From the NCBI GenBank assembly GCA_002495885.1, contig DAHG01000074.1:1-24386 (forward strand): a stretch of DNA of 24,386 bases, given 5' to 3'. Shown here in pieces: positions 1 to 8,363 of this stretch. The notes under the pieces are model-generated. The model saw nothing but the letters and a program-made list of their open reading frames with translations. It was not told the origin of the DNA and did not search any database. This stretch comes from Methanocellaceae archaeon UBA148 (GTDB lineage Archaea; Halobacteriota; UBA148). Position 1 is the first letter of the stretch. Each line of letters opens with the position of its first letter. The translations under genes were made by a program, and so were the position numbers.

Positions 1-121
1 ATATTTTTTGGGGCTTATAGGACACCTAAGTCTAGATCAGCATAAATATTTCCTAACAGTTCTTGTTGAAAATGCTGTAGTTGATTGACTTCAGTCTTAA
101 TAAATTGTCAGACCACTATCT

Positions 122-311
122 TCAAGCCCCCGTTATCTCCAGCGTCTTTCGCCCCGTTATCCTTACCTTATCCAGATATTCCCGTCCCATCCGAAGCTTC
201 TCACGATGTCCACGGGCAGAGTAACCATACACCTCAATCCAGCTTTCAGGATTTTTTTGTCTTTCATTTTTTAATAATTGTTTAAATTTTTGCCTGAAAT
301 GATGAGTTTAG
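122..311 (-). pseudogene. possible gene relic in AT-rich leader region
   Basis: An open frame of about 60 codons on the minus strand, ending in TGA at 122-124, reads as plausible protein (for example PESWIEVYGYSARGHREKLR) but has no ATG, GTG or TTG start before an upstream in-frame stop. The stretch from about 120 to 240 is clearly richer in G+C than its surroundings, which fits a leftover piece of a coding region. I do not recognise a family. It could equally be a chance open frame. Nothing else convincing was found in bases 1-592, apart from the leader of the next gene. Confidence 0.2.
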
Positions 312-592
312 TGATTATTTAAAATATAAAAGGTAAGTTTAGACCGAAGAAATGTTATTTTTAACCATCTCTTTAATCTTAGTAACAACTAAATTCTCTG
401 CCCCAAATCCAACTCTGGAACGAATTTTTTGTTAGACGTTGTTGACTTACCCAAGGGTTTCTAGCGTTTTATGCGTTTTATATAAAATAAAAACATACAA
501 AGCAACGAGTTAATATTTCTTAGGATAATAAAGGATTAGTGATATGCGATAATCAAATTAGAAAAAAAAATACAACTAACTGAGGTAAAGGA

Positions 593-1276
593 ATGAATAT
601 TGCGTGGGGTATCACAGGTGCAGGACATTTTCTGAAAGAGAGCTATGAGGTTTTCAAGAAGTTAGCAGAGGAACATAAAGTCACGATTCTCATTTCCTCG
701 GCAGGAGAAGAGGTTTTACAAATGTATGGCTTGTTGGATAAACTGACAAGCATATCTTGCGGAGGGTATCTGGAGGAGATCTTCCTAGAAAGCGAGATGG
801 GTAGGAGTTTTCCAAAGACAGGGCGCTTTCTGTTGGGAAGATATGATGCACTGGTAATCTCGCCCGCGACATCAAACACCGTTGCAAAGATAGTACACGG
901 AATTGCGGACTCGCTGATCACAAATGCAGTAGCACTAGCGTCTAAAGGACGAATCCCGGTCCATATCGTGCCTGTGGATGTATCCGGCAGCATCAAATCT
1001 GAGATGCCTTATTTTATGGACAGAAAAGTTTGCGAAAAATGCGATAATTGTATTCCAAAAAGAAATTGTCCACAAGGTGCTATTGCAGAGCAAATCGATC
1101 TTCTAAAATGTGACGGATGTGGCATCTGCGTAAAATACTGCCCCAATAACGCCATCAGAAAAGGATTTGTCGAATTTCACGTTCGGGATGTCGATGCTAA
1201 AAATGTTAATGCATTGCTCTCTATGGAAGACGTCTTCGTTTTAGATGCTCCCGCTGACATACTAAAGGTGTTCTGA
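593..1276 (+). CDS. dmrX: DmrX-like archaeoflavoprotein with two [4Fe-4S] sites (putative dihydromethanopterin reductase)
   Basis: 227 residues. The N-terminal ~140 residues look like an FMN-binding flavoprotein domain (start WGITGAGHFL, then PATSNTVAKI near residue 91). The C-terminal part is a 2x[4Fe-4S] ferredoxin-like domain: C147, C150, C153, C159 and C173, C176, C179, C183. This arrangement matches DmrX of Methanosarcina mazei, which reduces dihydromethanopterin to tetrahydromethanopterin, the last step of making this one-carbon carrier; related archaeoflavoproteins have other or unknown partners, so the substrate is inferred. The start is backed by a purine-rich ribosome site (gaggtaaagg) just upstream. 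The 3' end overlaps the convergent PHP gene by 15 bases. A DHPS-like gene two genes away supports a pterin role. The protein is probably cytoplasmic. Confidence 0.8.
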   Translation: MNIAWGITGAGHFLKESYEVFKKLAEEHKVTILISSAGEEVLQMYGLLDKLTSISCGGYLEEIFLESEMGRSFPKTGRFLLGRYDALVISPATSNTVAKIVHGIADSLITNAVALASKGRIPVHIVPVDVSGSIKSEMPYFMDRKVCEKCDNCIPKRNCPQGAIAEQIDLLKCDGCGICVKYCPNNAIRKGFVEFHVRDVDAKNVNALLSMEDVFVLDAPADILKVF

Positions 1277-1936
1277 AAAAAATCTTCGCATATGGCGGAA
1301 ATTAGACTTTAACGTTTGTTTTGCGAACAACCTCGTTGGAGTCTTCTTACCCTCAATCTGTGTATCGCCTGCTTGAATAGCTTGAAGTACCTTATCCACG
1401 GAAGGCTCAGAGTCAATCTTCGTTATGCCATACCCAATCATCTCTGATATATGGGCATCAGATCCGGCGACCATGGGTAGGTTTTTATCCACGGCGAGTT
1501 TTCTTGCTTTCTCATTAGAATGGCCCATGATAAACCTTGAATTGTATATTTCAACCGCATCTATGCCATCTGGAATGTAGCCTAATCCATGGCGAAACGG
1601 ATGAAATGGGTGGGGCACTATTACAGTTCCACCCAGAGCCTTTGCCATACTAATTGTCCTATCTGGAGGCATGCCCAAGGGGAGGTTATCCTTAATGCCC
1701 AACACTATTAGGTGGCCTTTGGCCGTTGAGATTTCTACGCCGGGTATCACCATCAAGTCAAGATCCAGCTCCTTGACCATTTGGGTTCCAATGAGTCCGC
1801 CACGGATAGTATCATGGTCTGTGATCGAGATTCCATCCAGTCCGATCTCTTTGGCTCGCATGAGAATCCTATCAACAGAGTCGTAACCGTCATGTGAGTA
1901 ACATGAATGGATATGAAGATCAAATTTGAGCACCAT
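1262..1936 (-). CDS. PHP-domain metal-dependent phosphoesterase
   Basis: 224 residues, nearly all one PHP (polymerase and histidinol phosphatase) domain. Expected metal ligands are visible: DLHIH (H8, H10), TDHD (D40, H41, D42), E68 in GVEIS, H75, H109 in PHPFHP, and SDAH (D160, H162). Stand-alone PHP proteins of this size hydrolyse phosphoesters such as nucleoside 3',5'-bisphosphates or RNA ends (the TrpH/RNase AM group); the substrate here is unknown. A TATA-like stretch at 1957-1964 on this strand lies about 20-27 bases before the ATG, so the mRNA may be leaderless. The gene is convergent with dmrX and divergent from the DHPS-like gene, with only 37 bases between the two start codons. Confidence 0.85.
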   Translation of the reverse strand: MVLKFDLHIHSCYSHDGYDSVDRILMRAKEIGLDGISITDHDTIRGGLIGTQMVKELDLDLMVIPGVEISTAKGHLIVLGIKDNLPLGMPPDRTISMAKALGGTVIVPHPFHPFRHGLGYIPDGIDAVEIYNSRFIMGHSNEKARKLAVDKNLPMVAGSDAHISEMIGYGITKIDSEPSVDKVLQAIQAGDTQIEGKKTPTRLFAKQTLKSNFRHMRRFFSEHL

Positions 1937-1956
1937 GAATAGGGTTTTGTCTTAAA

Positions 1957-1964
1957 AAGATATA
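1957..1964 (-). promoter_or_regulatory. putative TATA box of the PHP gene in a 37-base divergent spacer
   Basis: The minus strand reads TATTATAT here, about 20-27 bases before the PHP ATG at 1936, the right place for a leaderless archaeal transcript. The same A/T-rich patch is only about 10 bases before the plus-strand ATG at 1974, too near to drive that gene, so the DHPS-like promoter is probably inside the PHP coding region. Confidence 0.4.
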
Positions 1965-1973
1965 ATACATACC

Positions 1974-3407
1974 ATGAAAGTCCTAGTGGTGACCGGGGGC
2001 AAGGCCTATCAGACGGTAAAAAAAACAGCAGGCGATACTGCAGATGTGCTATTGTTGGATGTCGATGTAGCGGCGTTTATTACGCCGGATTTACTACGTT
2101 CCGTACCCATCTTCAATTATGATCTGATATTTGTCCCCGGATTATCTGCCGGTGATTTTTCAAAGCTGGAAGAGGAGACCGGTGTAAAAATCAGACTTGG
2201 ACCCAAACATGCATGCGACTTGGATAGGGTGCTTTCTCAGGCGGACTATATTGAGTTCTCTCACACAATACCGGCCTGTCAGCTATTGTCTACTAAAAAA
2301 TATGAAGAAGCGGTGAAAAAAGCCAATGAACTAGAAAAGAATGCAGGATATAAGTTCAAGCTCAGAGATCTGAAGATTGGCGGCAACTCGATGATGAAGT
2401 TAATGGGGGAAATCGCAGATGCGACGAGCATGCAGAGGGAAGAACTTCAAAGGATTGCCTGCGATTTCATCGCACAAGGCGTGGACATTATAGATATCGG
2501 AGTTGCGATGGATGCCACCCCCTCAGAGGTCATAAATTCGGTAGATGCCGTATATCACTTGAAAACTCCGATCAGCATCGATACCCTAGACCCAGATTTA
2601 ATCCTAGCTGTTCTAGAAACCATAGATATAGACATGGTGCTCAGTTTGAACAGCGATGGCCTAAAAGCAGCAGGCAAGGCAATTGCAGATCAAGGCACAG
2701 CAGCGGTCATCATACCAGATAGCGATCTAGAATCACTACAGAAAAACATCAGACTGGCACAAGAGATCGGGATTGAAAATATCATTGCAGACCCTGTCCT
2801 GAGACCTATCGGAGATGGCTTGATGGATTCTTTGGTTGCTTACCACAGTTTCAGGCAAAAAAGCGATCTACCCTTATTCTTCGGGGTTGGAAATGTCACC
2901 GAGTTGATAGATGCCGATTCCATTGGCATCAATGCAATCTTAGCTGGTGTTGCGATGGAGTTGGATGCCAGCATACTTTTTACCCCCCAATATAGCGCTA
3001 AAACCAGCGGAAGCATTTCTGAGTTGAAGACAGCAGCGCAAATGATGCTCCTCGCAAGAGACCGGTGCACGCCACCGAAGGATCTTGGACTGGACCTACT
3101 GGTTGTCAAGGAAAAAAGGCACAGAACAAGCGATATAGAAATCAACAAACCGATCAAAGCAAAGCCACATGCGGCCCGACAGGATCCAAAAGGCTTTTTC
3201 AATATCGCTCTCCAAGATGGAAAGATCATCGCCAATCATGAGGATGTGTCCATCATTGGCACCAGTGCGAAAGCCATTTGCGACACCATATCTGACCTTG
3301 AATTAGTATCTTTGATGGAGCATGCTGCATATCTTGGAAGGGAGCTTATGAAAGCGGAGCTCGCGCTAAGATTTGGAAGGAGTTATGCCCAGGATGATGA
3401 GTTCTAA
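1974..3407 (+). CDS. dihydropteroate synthase-like protein (TIGR00284-type)
   Basis: 477 residues. An N-terminal region of ~130 residues starts MKVLVVTGGKAY. It is followed by a pterin-binding TIM-barrel-like domain (about 130-340) with DHPS signatures: SIDT at 201-204, IADPVLRPIG at 271-280 and GVGNVTEL at 304-311. A C-terminal extension follows. The architecture fits the archaeal 'dihydropteroate synthase-related protein' family found in organisms that make tetrahydromethanopterin. Whether it condenses the pterin with the arylamine or does another pterin step is not settled by sequence. Its neighbour dmrX also belongs to methanopterin metabolism. It ends in a 4-base convergent overlap with the lipoprotein gene at 3404. 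Confidence 0.75.
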   Translation: MKVLVVTGGKAYQTVKKTAGDTADVLLLDVDVAAFITPDLLRSVPIFNYDLIFVPGLSAGDFSKLEEETGVKIRLGPKHACDLDRVLSQADYIEFSHTIPACQLLSTKKYEEAVKKANELEKNAGYKFKLRDLKIGGNSMMKLMGEIADATSMQREELQRIACDFIAQGVDIIDIGVAMDATPSEVINSVDAVYHLKTPISIDTLDPDLILAVLETIDIDMVLSLNSDGLKAAGKAIADQGTAAVIIPDSDLESLQKNIRLAQEIGIENIIADPVLRPIGDGLMDSLVAYHSFRQKSDLPLFFGVGNVTELIDADSIGINAILAGVAMELDASILFTPQYSAKTSGSISELKTAAQMMLLARDRCTPPKDLGLDLLVVKEKRHRTSDIEINKPIKAKPHAARQDPKGFFNIALQDGKIIANHEDVSIIGTSAKAICDTISDLELVSLMEHAAYLGRELMKAELALRFGRSYAQDDEF

Positions 3408-4090
3408 ACCACGTTCTGCATCATTGTGATCAATTCGCCGAACTCCGCATCCCCATCGATTTTGACTAAAGTTTGAGTTACTTTCGTCCCACCAATTTCT
3501 GCGGTATATGTTAGGTCCTCATAGGGCACCAATCCTGCAACGGCCACAATGGAGCCGTCAACACTCCATACCGCCAGAGCCCCTTTTATCGCCATAGATC
3601 CGCCCTCATATTCCAGGACACCCTCATAGACACGTGCTTTCACAGTTTCTCCACGCACATTTGTGAAGGCCGTGTCGCCGGTTCTATGGAAGTCGGACAC
3701 ACCCATACCTTGGACCGTACTCATCAGTTGGTTATCGATCAGATCGAACGCTCTATCAATCAACTGGTTTGTCAAAAAATCCAGACCGACCGGCAATGCC
3801 AATCGTACGGCCATCATCTTAGATGTGAGGTCTGAGATCTGAGTCTCTTGCTGTACTCTGCTCTCCAGTTCTTCATCCTTGTAGGACAGTGTAACTGAAT
3901 TTATCGTCAGGGTGACTAACCACTCCAACTCAATAGAATCTTTTTTTACCTCCCCCTCTTGGACCCAGCCCAGTTCGCTTAGAGTTTTAGAATCCACTCT
4001 TGCCGTAAATGCCTCCCTCGGCTCCAAGCACCCAACCACCGTAGTCATGATAATCATGATGGCTACCAAAATCGTAAGCTGTTTTTTCAT
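3404..4090 (-). CDS. lipoprotein resembling DUF6517
   Basis: The mature part is ~200 residues after a signal peptide that starts MKKQLTILVAIMIIMTTVVG and ends in a lipobox (VVG followed by C), so it is likely lipid-anchored on the outer face of the membrane. I chose ATG at 4090 because it gives a standard lysine-led signal peptide; a GTG at 4108 would add six residues. The start of the mature part (FTARVDSKTLSELGW) and the beta-rich body recall the archaeal DUF6517 lipoproteins, function unknown; this family call is from memory of the pattern. It shares a short divergent promoter region with the peptidase gene at 4151 and converges on the DHPS-like gene. Confidence 0.65.
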   Translation of the reverse strand: MKKQLTILVAIMIIMTTVVGCLEPREAFTARVDSKTLSELGWVQEGEVKKDSIELEWLVTLTINSVTLSYKDEELESRVQQETQISDLTSKMMAVRLALPVGLDFLTNQLIDRAFDLIDNQLMSTVQGMGVSDFHRTGDTAFTNVRGETVKARVYEGVLEYEGGSMAIKGALAVWSVDGSIVAVAGLVPYEDLTYTAEIGGTKVTQTLVKIDGDAEFGELITMMQNVV

Positions 4091-4117
4091 GTTGATCCAT
4101 AAATGCACCTAGGAAAG

Positions 4118-4130
4118 TATTAAAGTTATA
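4118..4130 (+). promoter_or_regulatory. TATA-like element upstream of the M24 peptidase operon
   Basis: The sequence tattaaagttata lies 21-33 bases before the ATG at 4151, as expected for an archaeal promoter with a very short leader. Because the element is A/T-symmetric it could also serve the divergent lipoprotein gene. Confidence 0.4.
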
Positions 4131-4150
4131 GCAAGACCTATGCAAATTGC

Positions 4151-5257
4151 ATGGAAGTGCTAGCTAAGCGCCTGAAGAAGATGGATGCAGATGCATTGAT
4201 GCTTGTAAGCGACAGCATCCGTGATGCAAATATGTTCTATCTAACAAATTTTTTGGCGCCAGATCCGTTTTTTTATCTTGGAAAAGAGGGATCTGAATTC
4301 ATCATCGTTTCGAAGATGGAATTCAGTAGGGCAAAAAAGGAGTCGAGAATCAAGGACGTAAGGTCTACTGCTGAGTATGGCATGCCCGATTTATTGAAGA
4401 AATACAAGGATGCTCAAAAAGCGCGTTCAGAACTGCTGAAAGATGTGCTCAATAAAGAAGGTGTGAAACGCATAGCAGTGCCCAGAAACTTTCCATTTTT
4501 TATTGCAAAGGAGTTGCGCGATTTCGAGATAGTTCCAACCAGATTGGTGGAGGAATTAAGGGGAGTCAAAAATAAAGCCGAAATCGAAAGCATCAAAAAG
4601 GCACAAAGAGCGTGCGAAAGTGCCATGGATGTTGCCATAGAAGTGATTAGAAAAGCCAAGATCGACAAAGATTCTTTGAGACTAACTTCAGAAGAGGTAA
4701 AAGCCATCATAGAGCATAAATTGATAAATGAAGGGTGCGGGGCTGATGATATCATCGTAGCTTCTGGAAAACAAGCATCTGACCCCCACTGCTCCGGGTC
4801 TGGGGCGCTGGAGACAAACACACCGATCATCATCGATATATTCCCATACCTCAAAAAAGAACGTTACAATGCCGACATGACGCGTACCGTCCTCAGAGGT
4901 ACTCCAACCAAAGAGATAAAGGAAATGTACCAGGCAGTCCTGGATGCACAGAATATCGCCATTGGTAAGATCAGGGCTGGTGTGACGGGAAAAGAGGTTC
5001 ACGAAGCGGTATATGATCTGTTTCAGGAACGGGGCTATGAATCCATTCACTCCACCGGGCATGGCGTAGGTCTGGATATTCATGAGGATCCCTCCCTGGC
5101 AGAAAATGGAAACGAGTTGAAAGTTGGCAACGTCATAACGGTGGAGCCGGGATTATATGACCCCAATATTGGAGGCGTTAGGTTGGAAGATTTGGTACTT
5201 GTGACTGCCAAGGGATGCAAAAATCTCACGCGATTTCCAAAGCAACTGGTGGTATAA
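4151..5257 (+). CDS. pepQ: M24 family Xaa-Pro aminopeptidase/dipeptidase
   Basis: 368 residues with a creatinase-type N-terminal domain (about 1-135) and a pita-bread M24 catalytic domain (about 140-368). The two-metal site is complete: D229 (IIIDIF), D242 (ADMTRT), H304 (TGHGVGLDIHEDP), E332 (VEPGLYDP) and E346 (VRLED). H213 in DPHCSGSG matches the family's extra histidine. It should release proline-blocked N-terminal residues or split Xaa-Pro dipeptides in the cytoplasm; the two activities cannot be told apart by eye. It ends in tandem stops (TAATAA), and the methionine aminopeptidase ATG follows at once, so the pair is one transcript of two related metallopeptidases. Confidence 0.88.
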   Translation: MEVLAKRLKKMDADALMLVSDSIRDANMFYLTNFLAPDPFFYLGKEGSEFIIVSKMEFSRAKKESRIKDVRSTAEYGMPDLLKKYKDAQKARSELLKDVLNKEGVKRIAVPRNFPFFIAKELRDFEIVPTRLVEELRGVKNKAEIESIKKAQRACESAMDVAIEVIRKAKIDKDSLRLTSEEVKAIIEHKLINEGCGADDIIVASGKQASDPHCSGSGALETNTPIIIDIFPYLKKERYNADMTRTVLRGTPTKEIKEMYQAVLDAQNIAIGKIRAGVTGKEVHEAVYDLFQERGYESIHSTGHGVGLDIHEDPSLAENGNELKVGNVITVEPGLYDPNIGGVRLEDLVLVTAKGCKNLTRFPKQLVV

Positions 5258-5260
5258 TAA

Positions 5261-6133
5261 ATGAAAGATGAAATTTTAAAGAAATATGAAAAAGCCGGGC
5301 AGGTCTTGGTTGATGTTATGGATAAAGCAAAAAATAAAGTTAAGATCGGAGCGCCTTTGCTGGATTTAGCTGAGTTCGTTGAAAATACCATCAGGGAGGA
5401 GGGGGCACAGCCTGCATTCCCGTGCAATATATCTAGAAACGATGAGGCCGCACATGCAACACCTTCTGCCAAGGATATTTCTGTCTTCGGAAAAGACATG
5501 GTCAAACTCGACATAGGGGTGCAGGTCGATGGTTATATCGCTGACGCTGCCGTCACCGTGGATTTGAGCGACAATGCGGATTTAGTCGAAGCGTCCAGAA
5601 AGGCATTACTTTCTGCAATAGAGATCGTTCATGCCGGCATAAACACCGCAGAAATTGGTGCTGCAATCGAAAGCACCATAGAAGGTTTCGGATATAAACC
5701 AGTTGCGAATCTCACCGGACATGGCTTAGCGAGATGGGATCATCATGCATCCCCCCCTGTCCCAAACAAATCCGTTTTGCATGGAGTAGTCCTCAAAGAA
5801 GGCGACATAATAGCGATCGAACCGTTTGCCACAAATGGCGCTGGTTATGTCTCAGAGAGTAGAACGGCGGAGATTTATGGAATGGATACACCTAAGCCAG
5901 TTCGCCTTCCAGCAGCGAGAAAATTGTTGAAAGAGATCGAAGGGTATAAAATGCTTCCTTTTGCAAAGAGATGGCTTCCCCAGCCCCGCCTAGATTTCGT
6001 ATTGAATCAATTGGAGAGATCAGGCATAATGCATTCATATCCAGTGCTCAAAGATGATGCAGGAGGCTTGGTCTCACAAGCCGAACATACAGTCATCGTA
6101 GAAAAAGAAGGATGCAGGATAATAACCAAGTAG
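5261..6133 (+). CDS. map: type II methionine aminopeptidase
   Basis: 290 residues, the usual length for archaeal MetAP2-type enzymes, which remove the initiator methionine from nascent proteins. Metal ligands are in place: D84 (VKLDIG), D95 (YIADAAV), H154 (LTGHGLARWDHHASPP), E187 (IAIEPFAT) and E275 (AEHTVIV). The NISRNDEAAHATPS segment carries the catalytic histidine (H65). The insert between H154 and E275 (roughly 205-265) is the helical piece that sets type II apart from type I. Its ATG is three bases after the peptidase stop, so it is probably co-translated with that gene. Confidence 0.95.
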   Translation: MKDEILKKYEKAGQVLVDVMDKAKNKVKIGAPLLDLAEFVENTIREEGAQPAFPCNISRNDEAAHATPSAKDISVFGKDMVKLDIGVQVDGYIADAAVTVDLSDNADLVEASRKALLSAIEIVHAGINTAEIGAAIESTIEGFGYKPVANLTGHGLARWDHHASPPVPNKSVLHGVVLKEGDIIAIEPFATNGAGYVSESRTAEIYGMDTPKPVRLPAARKLLKEIEGYKMLPFAKRWLPQPRLDFVLNQLERSGIMHSYPVLKDDAGGLVSQAEHTVIVEKEGCRIITK

Positions 6134-6349
6134 CTTTTGAAGATTGGAAGAGTGAAACATCTTCAAGGTCGCCAAAAACTTACGCATAACATCGGAATTT
6201 AACGAAGTTTGCGGAGCGTAGCGGAGCAAATTTGGGTGAGGAACGGAGAAAAAAACCTTTAGAGTTTTTTCGAGTACAACAACCAGTTAATTCCTGTTAG
6301 CCGAACCGACCCCTACGAATTGGGGGGAAGTATGACGCAAGGAACAAAC
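6134..6349. other. intergenic stretch with several inverted repeats
   Basis: Besides the hairpin after map, this stretch holds a near-perfect inverted repeat (aagtttgc at 6205-6212 with gcaaattt at 6226-6233) whose interior carries a direct repeat of GCGGAGC (6211-6217 and 6221-6227). An A/T stem follows (GAAAAAAAC at 6248-6256 with GTTTTTTC at 6264-6271). No coding region was found. It separates the map operon from the AT-rich hydrolase gene, which it meets tail to tail. Confidence 0.4.
6136..6165. terminator. inverted repeat just after map
   Basis: TTGAAGAT at 6136-6143 and ATCTTCAA at 6158-6165 form a perfect 8-bp stem with a 14-base loop, starting three bases after the map stop codon. 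There is no T-run after it, so a 3'-end hairpin or processing site fits better than classic termination. Confidence 0.4.
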
Positions 6350-7141
6350 CTAAAGAAGACGTTTAACATTTGGATATGATTTAAGTTCACCCCTTTCAAG
6401 TTTTACTTTTGCTATTAAAGATAAGAAGATTGCCCAAGACAAAAGTAAGAATAAAACCGAAACGGCTGTTATTAACCAATCTGAATAAGGTGTATATCCT
6501 AGTTCAATTGCAAAAAATAATGCTATGACAAGAAAACCCAAGAAACCGGTAAAAATATCTGGTTTTTGAGCTGAATCGGGTCTTGTAACTAATTCTCCTT
6601 TTAATATCAAGTTCGAGAATGGATAATTAAATTGGGTTCCTGTTACTGTTGAACTGTCTTCTATTAAATGCATCAAAGCTCCAAAAGAATAAGCAACTAT
6701 GAAAGAAAGGAAGAGCCATATATCGAATAGGTCAATAGCCAATAAAATAATTGATAAATATATTGCTGTAAAAATTGTCGCAGTTCCAATCCCAATAAAA
6801 GAGTGTAAAAAACCCCGGTGTCTTTCACTAATATTATATTTTTTCAAAAATGTTTTTGCAAAAATAAAAACTGATGGTTTGTAGATAGCATATTTAGTTG
6901 TATATCCAAAAAGCGGGAAGAGAGGAGCAAATAAACCATTTATTATTTTTCCTAAATTTCCCTTAACATATACCTTTTCATGGAATATTGCAGCATCCGG
7001 GCTATCTGCATCAGGTATTAATGAACCTATTGCTATTCCAATTAATATAACTAAAGTCAATTCTGTATTTTCTTGAAAATAAGGTACAAAAAGGATTGCT
7101 ACTGTAAATATTGAAAGTAATAAATGATGTCTTCCTAACAT
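6350..7141 (-). CDS. membrane-bound metal-dependent hydrolase, DUF457/YdjM-like
   Basis: About 263 residues with several hydrophobic spans and the pattern of the YdjM/DUF457 family of integral-membrane putative metal-dependent hydrolases. An N-terminal GRHH is followed by LIPDADSPD (~44-52), HRGFLHS (~109-115), HLIEDSST (~160-167) and a final membrane pair. The substrate is unknown. I took ATG at 7141; a TTG at 7147 would add two residues. No Shine-Dalgarno is visible. The gene is clearly more AT-rich than the neighbours on both sides and is flanked by inverted repeats, which suggests it was acquired. Confidence 0.75.
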   Translation of the reverse strand: MLGRHHLLLSIFTVAILFVPYFQENTELTLVILIGIAIGSLIPDADSPDAAIFHEKVYVKGNLGKIINGLFAPLFPLFGYTTKYAIYKPSVFIFAKTFLKKYNISERHRGFLHSFIGIGTATIFTAIYLSIILLAIDLFDIWLFLSFIVAYSFGALMHLIEDSSTVTGTQFNYPFSNLILKGELVTRPDSAQKPDIFTGFLGFLVIALFFAIELGYTPYSDWLITAVSVLFLLLSWAIFLSLIAKVKLERGELKSYPNVKRLL

Positions 7142-7157
7142 ATACAATAAAAGAGGG

Positions 7158-7240
7158 AGGCGAACTTAATAAATTTTCTGGTTTGTTCCTGAGTAATATT
7201 TCGCCTAACATACATTAAGCGCAGTTTTATTACGCTTAAT
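7158..7240. repeat. two inverted repeats upstream of the DUF457 gene
   Basis: AGGCGAA (7158-7164) pairs with TTCGCCT (7200-7206). ATTAAGCG (7214-7221) pairs with CGCTTAAT (7233-7240). Both are perfect. They may be regulatory or the scar of an insertion. The rest of the 7142-7379 gap is AT-rich with no gene seen. Confidence 0.4.
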
Positions 7241-7379
7241 ACTGGAATTTGCCATAAAATGCGTAATTTTACATATTTGGATTTTTCAGTTCTATAATGG
7301 ATCCAATCCCATCCAACAAAACAGAAATGGAATCAGTTGTTATATAAATAAGTAATACTAAAAAGACAGTAGCATCCGC

Positions 7380-8363
7380 CTATACCCATACCACATCAAC
7401 GTCATCTGGTCGATAGTTTGGGCGAACCGCAGAATCCTTGATGGGAAGAGTTACGCCGCTCTCAAGCATGAGCAACCCAGTATGTGCGATCATGACTCCA
7501 TTATCACGCATAAACTTCTTTTCTGGTGCATATAATCTTGCACCCCTATCCTTACACATGATGCCGAGCATTTCTTTCAGTCTTTCGTTGGCTCCGACCC
7601 CTCCTACGAGGAGTACATCGTCTTTTTCTATATGAGCTAGAGCCCGCTCCGTCACTTCCACGAGCATCGCAAATGCCGTCTCCTGGAAGGAGTGACATAC
7701 ATCCTCCTGAGATGCATACTCCAAAGCATCCTTCGCCGCAGTCGTCAATCCAGAGAACGAGAAATCCATGCCTTTGACTACGTAGGGTAAAGGAACGTAC
7801 TTCTTCGCATTTTTAGCTAGCTGCTCTACCTTTGGTCCCCCGGGATGTTGAAACCCGGCATATCGACCAAACTTATCGAGTGCGTTGCCTATACCGATAT
7901 CCAAAGTTTCTCCAAATATCCTGTACTTGCCTGCCCTATAAGAAAGCACCTGAGAATTGCCACCGCTTACGTACAATATAACCGGATCTGTCACATTGCA
8001 TATCCGCTTGCCAACCTCGATGTGAGCAATGCAGTGATTTACACCTATCAGCGGAATTTCTAAGGAAAGAGAGAGAGCTCTGGCAGCGGTAGCTATCGTC
8101 CTAAGGCAAGGACCAAATCCTGGGCCTTGCGAGAAGGCGACTGCAGATAGATCAGCGCCAAACTCCCCCCCTTCAGCTAAGACCTTTCGTATCAGATCTC
8201 CGATTTCAGATGCATGGTGTTGCGCTGCCATTCTGGGGTGCAGACCGCCTTTCTGGGGCAGGTATTGCGACTCCACTTCAGCAACAATATTGGTACGATC
8301 TATAATGGCGGCACTTAGGTTCCAAGCTGTCCCTTCTATTCCCAGGACAAATCTATTTTTCAT
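7380..8363 (-). CDS. kae1: KEOPS catalytic subunit Kae1 (tRNA N6-threonylcarbamoyladenosine transferase)
   Basis: 327 residues from ATG 8363, the length of a stand-alone Kae1. It carries the ASKHA-fold motifs LGIEGTAWNLSAAI at the N-terminus, the metal-binding histidines H110 and H114 (VNHCIAHIEVG), YVSGGNSQ at 131-138 and RDNGVM near 286-291 with D287. It transfers the threonylcarbamoyl group to A37 of ANN-decoding tRNAs. In many methanogens Kae1 is fused to the Bud32 kinase; here it ends after the Kae1 domain and bud32 is a separate gene at 17132. The start overlaps the S27ae stop by 11 bases, making it the last gene of the eight-gene operon. A start at 8393 would add a 10-residue tail not typical of the family. 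Confidence 0.95.
   Translation of the reverse strand: MKNRFVLGIEGTAWNLSAAIIDRTNIVAEVESQYLPQKGGLHPRMAAQHHASEIGDLIRKVLAEGGEFGADLSAVAFSQGPGFGPCLRTIATAARALSLSLEIPLIGVNHCIAHIEVGKRICNVTDPVILYVSGGNSQVLSYRAGKYRIFGETLDIGIGNALDKFGRYAGFQHPGGPKVEQLAKNAKKYVPLPYVVKGMDFSFSGLTTAAKDALEYASQEDVCHSFQETAFAMLVEVTERALAHIEKDDVLLVGGVGANERLKEMLGIMCKDRGARLYAPEKKFMRDNGVMIAHTGLLMLESGVTLPIKDSAVRPNYRPDDVDVVWV

Noticed and set aside
85..285. 66-codon plus-strand open frame
   Set aside because: Proline- and serine-rich reading with no ribosome site; it is antisense to a more protein-like minus-strand frame.
299..306. C-box-like atgatgag as a sign of a C/D box sRNA
   Set aside because: No matching D box at suitable spacing and no C'/D' pair.
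4414..5083. Overlapping minus-strand frames opposite the M24 peptidase
   Set aside because: The peptidase has a complete metal site; the antisense frames are serine- and cysteine-rich shadows.
7011..7211. Short minus-strand frame overlapping the DUF457 start
   Set aside because: Out of frame with the hydrolase and has no domain or ribosome site.
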